Shown here one piece after another: positions 1-6,733 of a DNA stretch of 6,873 bases. Positions within the stretch are counted from its first letter, which is position 1. Each line of letters begins with the position of its first letter. The position numbers and the translations under genes were made by a program. The stretch spans positions 1-6,873 of the forward strand of contig DNIF01000019.1 of assembly GCA_003485715.1 (NCBI GenBank), read 5' to 3'. The notes below the pieces were generated by a model. It saw only the letters and a list, made by a program, of their open reading frames with translations, was not told the DNA's origin and made no database searches. The stretch comes from Gammaproteobacteria bacterium. GTDB taxonomy: Bacteria > Pseudomonadota > Gammaproteobacteria > UBA7966.

Positions 1-1333
1 CGGTGTTGAAGATGACACCGGCTGCCTGCGAGAAACCGAGGCCGAGCATCAGGTTGCCGGCGGGTTGCTCCACGACGGTGAAATTGACATCCACCTGGTC
101 GGTGGTGCCCGGTACCGCCGGCGTCTCGACGTTGACCTCGGTGAAATAGCCAAGCCGGAGCAGCCGCGTCTTGGAGCGTTCCACCGCGGCAGTCGAGATC
201 CAGGCACCTTCGAACTGACGCATCTCGCGGCGAAGCACCTCGTCGCGAGTACGCAGGTTCCCCGAGAAGGTGATCCGGCGCACGTAGACGCGCTTGCCCG
301 GATCCATGAAATAGGTGATCGATACGGTGTCGTCGTCGGTAGAGATATCCGGGATCGCGTTGACGTTGGCGAAGGCATAGCCGTCCTCGCCCAATCGCTC
401 GGTGATGGCCGTCTGGCTCGCCGTGACCGACTTGCGTGAGAAGACATCTCCGGCGTGCGTCTGCACCCGCTTGAAGAGCTCAGCCTCAGGCACCAGCAAC
501 TCGCCTGCGAGCTTGACCTCCTTGATGTGGAACTGCCGCCCTTCGGTTACGTTGATGGTGACGTACACACCCTGCTTGTCGGGGCTGATCGCCACCTGGG
601 TAGAATCGATCGAGAAGTTGATGAAGCCGTTGTCGAGGTAGATCGAGCGCAGGGTCTCGAGATCACCCGCCAGTTTCTGCTTGCTGTATTTGTCCGCCCC
701 GGTGATGAAGCTGAAGAGATTGGGCGTGGACAGCGAAAACTTGCCGACGAGCTCCTCCTCTTCGAAGGCCCGATTGCCGACGATGTTGATCTCGCGGATC
801 CGCGCTGCCTCGCCCTCATCCACCGTGATGCTGACCGAGACGCGATTTCCGTCCAGCGGGCGGACGTCACTCGAAACCTTGACGCCATACTTGCCGGCAC
901 CAAAGTACTGCCGGCGGAGCTCCTGTTCGACCTTGTCCAGACGGCCTTGATCGAAGACCTCGCCACCGGCGACGCCGATCTCGGCCAGCCCCTTCAGCAG
1001 GTCATCGGTCTTGATGTCTTCATTGCCGGTGATTCGGATCTCGGCGATGGCGGGCCTCTCCGTGAGCCGCACCACCAGCACCTCGCCGTCACGTTCGATG
1101 CGGACATCCGAAAACAGCCCGGTCTTGAACAGGGCGCGCAGGGCCGCAGCCGAGCGGGTCTCGTCGAAGGTATCGCCGACCTTGACCGGGAGGTAGTTGA
1201 ATACCGTGCCCGAGGCAATCCGCACCAGGCCATCGATGCGGATGTCGCGAACCACGAAGGCCTTGGCCACGGCCGGCATGCACGATGCAGCGAGCAGCAC
1301 CCAAAGTGCGACGCAACGGAAACGGTCAGCCAT
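1..1333 (-). CDS. bamA: BamA outer-membrane protein assembly factor, N-terminal part (3' end beyond window)
   Basis: BamA is the Omp85-family core of the BAM complex, which folds and inserts beta-barrel proteins into the outer membrane. About 444 codons are present of a protein usually near 750-800 residues; the frame runs off the low-coordinate edge. Residues 1-25 form a signal peptide (basic MADRFR, hydrophobic VALWVLLAA, probable cleavage after VAKA). The mature start FVVRDIRIDGL matches the opening of POTRA1 in E. coli BamA. Five POTRA repeats follow to about residue 423, with typical repeat boundaries such as IAEIRITGN, IREINIVGN, FHIKEVKLAG and YVRRITFSGN. NLMLGLGFSQ near the end looks like the first barrel strands. 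The ATG overlaps the rseP stop by 8 bases (ATGGCTGA) and has no clear Shine-Dalgarno, which suggests translational coupling to rseP. The family call is certain; the barrel cannot be judged. Confidence 0.97.
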   Translation of the reverse strand, partial: MADRFRCVALWVLLAASCMPAVAKAFVVRDIRIDGLVRIASGTVFNYLPVKVGDTFDETRSAAALRALFKTGLFSDVRIERDGEVLVVRLTERPAIAEIRITGNEDIKTDDLLKGLAEIGVAGGEVFDQGRLDKVEQELRRQYFGAGKYGVKVSSDVRPLDGNRVSVSITVDEGEAARIREINIVGNRAFEEEELVGKFSLSTPNLFSFITGADKYSKQKLAGDLETLRSIYLDNGFINFSIDSTQVAISPDKQGVYVTINVTEGRQFHIKEVKLAGELLVPEAELFKRVQTHAGDVFSRKSVTASQTAITERLGEDGYAFANVNAIPDISTDDDTVSITYFMDPGKRVYVRRITFSGNLRTRDEVLRREMRQFEGAWISTAAVERSKTRLLRLGYFTEVNVETPAVPGTTDQVDVNFTVVEQPAGNLMLGLGFSQAAGVIFNT

Positions 1334-2693
1334 TGAGGGTTGCGCGTGTCAGATCGTTGGTGAGGGCGATGGCCGTCAGGATCATCAGCAACATCAGACC
1401 CATCTGCAGCAGACGCATCTGGGCGGCCTCGGACAGCGGCTTACGTTGCACGAACTCTACTAGGTAGTTGAGCAGGTGGCCACCGTCCAGGGGAGGCACC
1501 GGCAGCAGGTTGAGCACCCCCAGACTGATGCTCACGGCTGCAAGGAAGCTGACAAAGGCCGTGACCCCGAAAAGCGCAGAGCGCCCCGCGTACTCGGCAA
1601 TGGCAATGGGCCCGGAGAGGTTCTCGACCGAGGCCTGACCCACCAGCATGCGGCCCATCACGCCAACGGTCATGCCGGCGATGGTCACGGTCTTGTCGAC
1701 TCCGCGCAGCAGCGCGGTGAGCACATCGTAGCGTTCGACCGCTGCTTCGCGCTCATCGATCACTGCGGCCGGGTCGTGGCCGGCACCGATACGGCCGATG
1801 TAGCGTTCGCCCTGCGGCACAGAATCCGGGCGCACCGAGAGTTCGAGCTGCGTACCCGCCCGATCGACAATGAAGACCACCGGCTCACCGGGCCGCTCCT
1901 GCACGCGGCGGACCAGATCGGCGAAGTCCGTCACCTTCTCGCCATCGGCGTAGAGCACGCGGTCAGCGGGTGCAAGCCCAGCCCGCTCGGCGGGGCTGCC
2001 GGCCACGATGCGACCGATGACGGGCTCGATGCGCACGCTCTGCGGCAGGGTGCCGAGGCGTTGCAGCAATTCCCCCCGACCGACGTCGTCCACATGCAGG
2101 GCACCCAGATCCAGCGTTACGGCCCGCTCATGACCGTTGGCACTGCGGATCTCCAGGTGGACCGACTCGGCCTCGAGCACCCGCCCGACCAGACGCTGGA
2201 TCGCCGCCTCCCAGGTCGGCACCGCGTCGCCTTCCACGGACAGGATCCGGTCACCCGGGAGCAGTCGGGCCTGGGCCGCCGGCGTGTCCGGGCGGACCTC
2301 GCCGATGATGGGGGCGATCCCCGCAACCCCGTGCACGAACATGGCCCAGTAGGCGATTACGGCAAAGAGGAAGTTGGCCAGTGGCCCCGCCGCCACGACT
2401 GCGGTCCGTGTAGCCAGTGACTGGCGATTGAAGGCACGGTGCACCTCGCCCGGTTCGACCGGGCCCTCGCGCTCATCGAGCATGCGCACGTAGCCGCCGA
2501 GCGGCAGCGCACAGATGGAGAACTCGGTTGCATCCGCGCCAAAGGTGCGCGAGTACAGCGGCCGACCGAAACCGATGGAGAAACGCAACACCTTGACCCC
2601 AAGCCGGCGCGCCACCCAGAAGTGGCCGTACTCGTGCACGGTGACGAGCACACCCAGGGTGACGATGTAAGCGAGGATCGAAAGCAGGACCAT
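1326..2693 (-). CDS. rseP: RseP, site-2 zinc metalloprotease of the sigma-E pathway
   Basis: RseP is an inner-membrane intramembrane protease. In the known pathway it cuts the anti-sigma factor RseA (MucA-type in pseudomonads) after DegS/AlgW cleavage, releasing sigma-E. The 455 residues compare with 450 in E. coli. The zinc site HEYGH is at residues 20-24 in the first membrane helix, and the third ligand lies in NLLPVPPLDGG (N395, D403), matching E. coli N394 and D402. Two PDZ domains lie at about 127-198 and 222-292, between membrane helices near 98-120 and 376-395, with a last helix near 427-446. PLGGYVRM (64-71) and GPIAIAEYAG (361-370) are family motifs. The ATG is preceded by AGAGGT seven bases upstream. 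It begins 33 bases after the dxr stop and overlaps bamA. No key residue is missing, so an active enzyme is expected. Confidence 0.98.
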   Translation of the reverse strand: MVLLSILAYIVTLGVLVTVHEYGHFWVARRLGVKVLRFSIGFGRPLYSRTFGADATEFSICALPLGGYVRMLDEREGPVEPGEVHRAFNRQSLATRTAVVAAGPLANFLFAVIAYWAMFVHGVAGIAPIIGEVRPDTPAAQARLLPGDRILSVEGDAVPTWEAAIQRLVGRVLEAESVHLEIRSANGHERAVTLDLGALHVDDVGRGELLQRLGTLPQSVRIEPVIGRIVAGSPAERAGLAPADRVLYADGEKVTDFADLVRRVQERPGEPVVFIVDRAGTQLELSVRPDSVPQGERYIGRIGAGHDPAAVIDEREAAVERYDVLTALLRGVDKTVTIAGMTVGVMGRMLVGQASVENLSGPIAIAEYAGRSALFGVTAFVSFLAAVSISLGVLNLLPVPPLDGGHLLNYLVEFVQRKPLSEAAQMRLLQMGLMLLMILTAIALTNDLTRATLNG

Positions 2694-2700
2694 TTGGGCG

Positions 2701-2706
2701 ACCTCT
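2701..2706 (-). promoter_or_regulatory. Ribosome binding site of rseP
   Basis: On the minus strand AGAGGT sits seven bases before the ATG at 2693, inside the 33-base dxr-rseP gap. It supports the ATG as the rseP start and shows that rseP can be initiated independently of dxr. Confidence 0.7.
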
Positions 2707-2726
2707 GGACAGATGACTCGAAGCGA

Positions 2727-3911
2727 TCAGGCGGCCTTGCGCGCGAGCCATTCCCGCGCCCGCTGCCGGGCCTCGGCATCGGCTGCGAGAACGGACTCGA
2801 TCCCTGCCGCCGGCAGGTGTCCACAGCGATCCAGCGTAGCCTCAACCAGTCGTGCGATGCCGGTGAAGCCGAGGCTGCCCGCGAGAAATGCTTCCACCGC
2901 CACCTCGTTGGCCGCGTTCAACACTGCCGTCGCGCCACCGCCGGCAGCCCAGGCCGCACGCGCCAGGGCCAGACAGGGGAAACGCGTCTCGTCCGGCGCG
3001 TGGAACTCCAGACGGCCGACCTGCACCAGGTCCAGTAGTTCGACACCGGAGTCGATGCGCGCGGGCCAGGCCAGTGCGTGCGCGATGGGTGTGCGCATGT
3101 CCGGATGGCCGAGCTGAGCCAGCGTCGATCCGTCCGCGTAGCTCACGAGCGAATGGATGATGCTCTGCGGATGGATGACGATGTCCACCTGCTCCGCTCG
3201 GGCCGCGAACAGCCAGCAAGCCTCGATGAACTCCAGGCCCTTGTTCATCATCGTGGCGGAATCCACTGAGATCTTGCGACCCATGCTCCAGTTGGGATGG
3301 GCCACGGCCTGGGCCGGCGTGACGCGCTCCAGGTCCGCCAGCGGGGTGTTGCGGAAGGGGCCACCGGAGGCGGTCAGCGTGATGCGGGCGACGCCAGCGG
3401 CCTCCAGCCCCGCGGCCGTGCGCGGCGGCAGACACTGAAAGACGGCATTGTGCTCGCTGTCGATGGGAAGCAACTCGGCCCCCGACGTGGCAATGGCGTC
3501 CATGAACAGGCGCCCGGACATCACCAGGGCCTCCTTGTTGGCCAACAGCACCCGCTTGCCGGCGCGGGCAGCGGCAAGGCTCGGCAGCAGACCGGCCGCG
3601 CCCACGATCGCGGCCATCACGCTGTGCACCTCGCTGGCCGAAGCCACGGCCACGAGCGCCTCCGGCCCCGTCAGGACCTCGGTCGTGCCCTCCCCAAGCG
3701 CCGCCTTCAGCGCCGCGCCCGCTGCGACATCCGCCACCACCGCATAGCGCGGTCGGTGCTCGCGACACTGGGCCGCCAGACAGTCGACACTGCGGTTGGC
3801 AGTCAGGGCGAAGACGCGGTAACGGTCCGGGTGCCGGGCAATCACGTCCAGGGTGCTCTTGCCGATGGAGCCGGTGGCACCAAGCACGGTGATGAGGCGG
3901 GGTTCGGTCAA
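2727..3911 (-). CDS. dxr: 1-deoxy-D-xylulose 5-phosphate reductoisomerase
   Basis: Dxr (IspC) is the cytosolic enzyme that rearranges and reduces DXP to 2-C-methyl-D-erythritol 4-phosphate with NADPH, the first committed step of the MEP isoprenoid pathway. From the TTG start the protein is 394 residues, against 398 in E. coli. The N-terminal NADPH-binding motif GATGSIG is at 11-17. LLANKEALVMSG is at 122-133. The metal ligands D151 and E153 lie in PIDSEHN, with E227 in MMNKGLE. The loop HPNWSMGRKIS (205-215) and SGGPF (182-186) bind substrate in characterised homologues. The open frame extends upstream to 4067, but that part overlaps cdsA. The TTG at 3911 has GGGAGGA six bases away, and TEPRLITVLGATG is the expected N-terminus. 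It lies 49 bases after cdsA and 33 before rseP. Its position after cdsA differs from E. coli. Confidence 0.97.
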   Translation of the reverse strand: MTEPRLITVLGATGSIGKSTLDVIARHPDRYRVFALTANRSVDCLAAQCREHRPRYAVVADVAAGAALKAALGEGTTEVLTGPEALVAVASASEVHSVMAAIVGAAGLLPSLAAARAGKRVLLANKEALVMSGRLFMDAIATSGAELLPIDSEHNAVFQCLPPRTAAGLEAAGVARITLTASGGPFRNTPLADLERVTPAQAVAHPNWSMGRKISVDSATMMNKGLEFIEACWLFAARAEQVDIVIHPQSIIHSLVSYADGSTLAQLGHPDMRTPIAHALAWPARIDSGVELLDLVQVGRLEFHAPDETRFPCLALARAAWAAGGGATAVLNAANEVAVEAFLAGSLGFTGIARLVEATLDRCGHLPAAGIESVLAADAEARQRAREWLARKAA

Positions 3912-3917
3912 GGGCAG

Positions 3918-3924
3918 TCCTCCC
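3918..3924 (-). promoter_or_regulatory. Ribosome binding site fixing the TTG start of dxr
   Basis: The minus strand reads GGGAGGA, six bases (CTGCCC) before TTG at 3911. No ATG or GTG in this frame fits the family N-terminus, so this strong site decides the start. Its GGG could also pair with CCC in the upstream hairpin region. Confidence 0.8.
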
Positions 3925-3935
3925 GGGGCGGATGA

Positions 3936-3952
3936 CCGGATCCATGATCCGG
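3936..3952 (-). promoter_or_regulatory. Perfect 7-bp hairpin between cdsA and dxr
   Basis: The arms CCGGATC and GATCCGG flank a three-base loop, giving a perfect inverted repeat. It lies 8 bases past the cdsA stop and 11 bases before the dxr ribosome binding site. No T-run follows, so it is not a typical terminator. It may affect message stability or dxr translation; the structure is seen and the role is inferred. Confidence 0.45.
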
Positions 3953-3960
3953 GGCGGGGC

Positions 3961-4794
3961 TCAAAGTTGGGGCACGACGGGCACGAAGATGTAGAAAGCC
4001 GGCGCGGCAGCGATGAGGCTGTCGAGTCGATCGAGCGCTCCACCGTGTCCCGGCAGCAGCACGCCACTGTCCTTGCGCCCGGCGACGCGTTTCACGAGGC
4101 TTTCGTAGAGGTCGCCCACCAGCGCGAACAGCACCACCGGCAACAACGATATCAGGAAGGTCGTGGCCGCCGACACCGGGACCCCGAGCGCGCTGGCCAT
4201 GGCCAGCGCCGCGGGCGGTGCCAGGAGACAGGCGGCAACCGTGCCCTCACGGGTCTTGCCCGGACTCACCAGCGGGGCCAGGCGCCGGCGGCCGCAATGC
4301 TTGCCGACCAGGTAGGCTATCGAGTCAGCCGACCACACCAGCGTGAAGAGCGTGAGACAGGCAGCGCCCCCACCCTGCGCGTGCAGCGTGACGAGCGACG
4401 CGGCGGCAAGCGGCAGGGCCGCTGCGGCAAAGAGCAGACGCGCCGCCCTGGACGGTGGTGCACCACCCTGTTCGAAGCGCCAGATGGACCAGGCAGCAAG
4501 GGCCCAGAGCGGCAGTCCGAGTGCGAGCACCGCCGCCGGCAGCAGCAGCAGCAGCCCGGTCAGCAGGGCACAAACGGCGAGGTACGCGCCGCGTTCGCGA
4601 CGCGAGCCGCCGAGCAGCCAACCCCATTCCCAGGCAGCCAGTCCGAGCACGGAACCCCAGACGAGCGCGACCCCCCAGGTGGGCAGAAAGATGACGCCGG
4701 CCACAGACGGTGCCGCGAGGATCGCGGAGGTGGCGAGACGGATCTGCAGGGTGGAATTGGTATCGACGGGGTTCACGGGCGCAATGGTGGCCAA
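3961..4794 (-). CDS. cdsA: CDP-diglyceride synthase (phosphatidate cytidylyltransferase)
   Basis: CdsA is an integral inner-membrane enzyme that joins CTP and phosphatidic acid to give CDP-diacylglycerol, the precursor of all bacterial phospholipids. Up to 277 residues are encoded, close to the roughly 285 of E. coli CdsA, with many hydrophobic segments. The family signature runs from S232 to D258: SLVKR, then RKDSG and LPGHGGALDRLD. The nucleotide/metal region WSADSIAYLVG (154-164) and VSPGKTREG (176-184) precede it. LAAWEWGWL (52-60) is another family block. Two changes from the usual form are A253, where a larger aliphatic residue is normal, and R182, where tryptophan is common. The start is uncertain. 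The longest frame begins at TTG 4794; GTG 4776 and CTG 4749 are in frame, and homology to E. coli begins near residue 16. None has a clear ribosome binding site. The upstream gap is unusually long. Confidence 0.95.
   Translation of the reverse strand: MATIAPVNPVDTNSTLQIRLATSAILAAPSVAGVIFLPTWGVALVWGSVLGLAAWEWGWLLGGSRRERGAYLAVCALLTGLLLLLPAAVLALGLPLWALAAWSIWRFEQGGAPPSRAARLLFAAAALPLAAASLVTLHAQGGGAACLTLFTLVWSADSIAYLVGKHCGRRRLAPLVSPGKTREGTVAACLLAPPAALAMASALGVPVSAATTFLISLLPVVLFALVGDLYESLVKRVAGRKDSGVLLPGHGGALDRLDSLIAAAPAFYIFVPVVPQL
4540..4554 (-). repeat. Five-copy CTG trinucleotide tract inside cdsA
   Basis: Five consecutive CTG codons (CAG on the plus strand) encode Leu81-Leu85 in a membrane helix of CdsA. 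Gain or loss of a unit would keep the frame and change helix length by one residue. The tract is short and may reflect only leucine codon preference. Confidence 0.5.
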
Positions 4795-4855
4795 TCGATG
4801 GGATCTGTCAGGTTGGTCGTGTGTTGCTGTCGCGTCGTTGCGTCAATCCGGCACC

Positions 4856-4888
4856 GCCCGTCATCCCCGCACTGCCCGTCATCCCCGC
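4856..4888. repeat. Tandem direct repeat, 15 identical bases at 18-base spacing
   Basis: The 15-mer gcccgtcatccccgc occurs at 4856-4870 and again at 4874-4888. The second copy is the left part of the inverted repeat at 4877-4904. The first looks like a partial duplication, or the remnant of a second element lacking its right arm. Confidence 0.75.
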
Positions 4889-4904
4889 GCAGGCGGAGAT
4901 CCAG
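4877..4904. repeat. Degenerate dispersed (REP-like) inverted repeat
   Basis: The core pairs ATCCCCGC (4881-4888) with GCGGAGAT (4893-4900) around a four-base loop, with one C-A mismatch. It is flanked by CGTC on the left and CCAG on the right. This matches the general form of the short intergenic repeat common in proteobacteria, with a CGTCAT left end and an ATCCAG right end. Identification rests on recall of that family; copy number in this genome cannot be seen here. Confidence 0.7.
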
Positions 4905-4936
4905 TTCTTGCGCCGTGAGTCGGGCGGGGCCGGGGG

Positions 4937-4965
4937 ACAGAGGAGGACTTCTGCGCTGAAGTTCC
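4937..4965 (-). promoter_or_regulatory. Sigma-E-like promoter upstream of cdsA-dxr-rseP-bamA
   Basis: On the minus strand GGAACTT (4965-4959) is followed after 17 bases by TCTGT (4941-4937). E. coli sigma-E promoters such as degP and rpoHP3 carry (G)GAACTT, 16 bases, then TCTGA. The -35 is a perfect match. The -10 matches four of five bases, and the spacer is one base longer than the usual optimum. The orientation drives cdsA and the downstream stress genes, with an expected start near 4930 and a leader of about 135 bases carrying the repeat. The motif is seen; activity is inferred. Confidence 0.45.
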
Positions 4966-5059
4966 ATCGGACGCGGGCGACGAGGGGCGCAATGCGGTGA
5001 GCGCCGCCAGCGGGACGCGCAGCAGACCTCACCACACGGCCCAGGGTGCGTCGCCTGAC

Positions 5060-5878
<819 letters not shown>

Positions 5879-6092
5879 CGCTGGCTGCTGGCCCCTTGAA
5901 TGCAATCGTGCCGCGCGGTACGCGCAGCTCGCCGCGCATCCGGTGTGTAATCCGGTGCACGGCAGCAAGCGCGAGGGCCAGACCGACGATGCCCCATTAG
6001 GCTACGCCGGAAATCCGGCCAGCGCCACGCCAGCGGACCAAGGCGGCCGGGCACAGCACCCGGATGCCGTATGGAGGGCATGACGGCGCCGC
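5879..6092 (-). other. Intergenic region between frr and uppS, with a doubtful 68-codon ORF
   Basis: These 214 bases hold no recognisable gene. A minus-strand ATG at 6081, 11 bases after the frr stop, opens a 68-residue frame whose TGA (5875) overlaps the uppS ATG as ATGA. The peptide is rich in Arg, Pro and Ala, has no recognised motif and no good ribosome binding site. Its third codon positions look less GC-rich than in the neighbouring genes, so it may be chance. An inverted repeat lies at 6006-6019 and GCGCG-GTA-CGCGC at 5913-5925. I see no promoter or T-run terminator. Confidence 0.5.
6006..6019. repeat. Short GC-rich inverted repeat in the frr-uppS gap
   Basis: GCCGGA and TCCGGC are separated by two bases. 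As RNA this could form a five-base-pair stem with a four-base loop. No T-run follows on the transcribed strand, so a terminator role is unlikely. Confidence 0.35.
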
Positions 6093-6653
6093 TCAGACCT
6101 CCAGCAACTCCTTTTCCTTGCGCTCGACCACCTGATCGACCTGCTTGATGTAGGCATCCGTGAGCTTCTGGATCCGCTCCTCGGCACGCCGCTCGTCGTC
6201 TTCGGAAATGAGCTTCTTCTTGATGGCGTCCTTGAAGGACTGGTTGGCGTCCCGCCGCACGTTGCGCACGGCCACCCGAGAGTCCTCTGCGTGGCTGCGG
6301 CACAGTTTGGCGAGTTCGCGACGCCGCTCCTCGGTCAGCGGCGGCAGGGCCACGCGCAAACCATCGCCGGCACTCACCGGATTCAGGCCCAGGTTGGCGT
6401 TGCGGATGGCCTTGTCACAGACGGTCAGCATCGGCTTCTCGAACGGCACCACCATGAGGGTGCGGGAATCGCTCACGTTCACGCGCGCCACCTGGGAGAG
6501 TGGCGTCTCGGTGCCGTAGTAGTCCACCGACACCTGATCGAGCAGACTCGGGTGGGCGCGCCCGGTGCGGATCTTGGTGAGTTCGTTACTGAGGGCCTCG
6601 ATGGCCTTGCCCATGCGCTTTTCGGCGTCGCTGATGGTTGTATCGATGTTCAC
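6093..6653 (-). CDS. frr: Ribosome recycling factor
   Basis: Frr (RRF) acts in the cytosol with EF-G to split the post-termination ribosome so that it can initiate again. From the GTG start it has 186 residues, against 185 in E. coli. The conserved blocks are KIRTGRAHPSLLD (27-39), LGLNP (88-92), LPPLTEERR (103-111), VAVRNVRRDAN (127-137, with R130 and R133 matching E. coli R129 and R132), ISEDD (149-153) and the C-terminal helix. Domain I is made of the helices at both ends; domain II is about 31-104. The open frame reaches a TTG at 6668. GTG 6653 is preferred because CAGGAG lies six bases upstream and it gives the usual family length. The gene follows pyrH by 80 bases, the standard arrangement. 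Confidence 0.98.
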   Translation of the reverse strand: MNIDTTISDAEKRMGKAIEALSNELTKIRTGRAHPSLLDQVSVDYYGTETPLSQVARVNVSDSRTLMVVPFEKPMLTVCDKAIRNANLGLNPVSAGDGLRVALPPLTEERRRELAKLCRSHAEDSRVAVRNVRRDANQSFKDAIKKKLISEDDERRAEERIQKLTDAYIKQVDQVVERKEKELLEV

Positions 6654-6659
6654 TGTCGG

Positions 6660-6665
6660 CTCCTG
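6660..6665 (-). promoter_or_regulatory. Ribosome binding site fixing the GTG start of frr
   Basis: CAGGAG lies six bases before GTG at 6653. The alternative TTG at 6668 lies just upstream of this site and would read through it, so GTG is chosen. Confidence 0.8.
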
Positions 6666-6733
6666 CAAGGGATGTGCACGGATGGGGGCAACAGCTGGCA
6701 GAGGTCGCGCCTGACCTGACCAGTGTCGGACGT

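Larger units (their letters stand above)
4795..5059 (-). other. Intergenic region between uppS and cdsA (265 bases)
   Basis: This is the longest gap in the window. It holds a dispersed-type inverted repeat (4877-4904), a tandem duplication of its left end (4856-4888) and a sigma-E-like motif (4937-4965). The transcribed strand around 4920-4940 is C-rich. No hairpin with a T-run is present, so I see no terminator for uppS. Frames crossing it have no gene-like content; two read VIPAQAEIQ and WISACAGMTG, which resemble the spurious peptides this repeat class gives in annotated genomes. Confidence 0.7.

Noticed and set aside
1278..1333. Cys18 in the BamA signal peptide as a lipobox
   Set aside because: The preceding residues AAS lack the Leu/Val/Ile needed at -3, and a signal peptidase I site (VAKA) follows at the position expected for BamA.
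455..1336. Long plus-strand open frame (293 codons) opposite bamA
   Set aside because: It lies antisense to the clear BamA frame. Its composition is that of a GC-rich shadow frame with no recognisable domain.
1476..2420. Long plus-strand open frame (314 codons) opposite rseP
   Set aside because: Antisense to RseP, which has all catalytic motifs; the frame is rich in His, Arg, Gly and Asp without family features.
2842..3945. 367-codon minus-strand frame overlapping dxr in another frame
   Set aside because: Dxr motifs run through the competing frame over the whole length; this one is a low-complexity Gly/Arg-rich shadow.
4818..4848. TTGACG on the minus strand as a sigma-70 -35 box before cdsA
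   Set aside because: No TATAAT-like hexamer lies 16-18 bases downstream; the region there is CACACG-like.
4922..4936. G-rich stretch as a possible G-quadruplex
   Set aside because: Only three runs of three or more G are present, and the transcribed RNA would carry the C-rich complement.
3853..4959. 368-codon plus-strand frame opposite cdsA
   Set aside because: Antisense to CdsA, Gln/Arg/Gly-rich, no domain; its end crosses the intergenic repeat.
4808..5035. Minus-strand frame of 75 codons in the uppS-cdsA gap
   Set aside because: Its only notable segment (WISACAGMTG) is the usual false translation of the dispersed repeat.
5938..5957. Direct repeat atccggtg (two copies, 12-base spacing) between frr and uppS
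   Set aside because: Too short to distinguish from chance in GC-rich sequence, and linked to no other signal.
6654..6733. AGGTC/GACCT hairpin or a promoter in the pyrH-frr gap
   Set aside because: The stem is only five base pairs with no T-run, and no -35/-10 pair with acceptable match was found.
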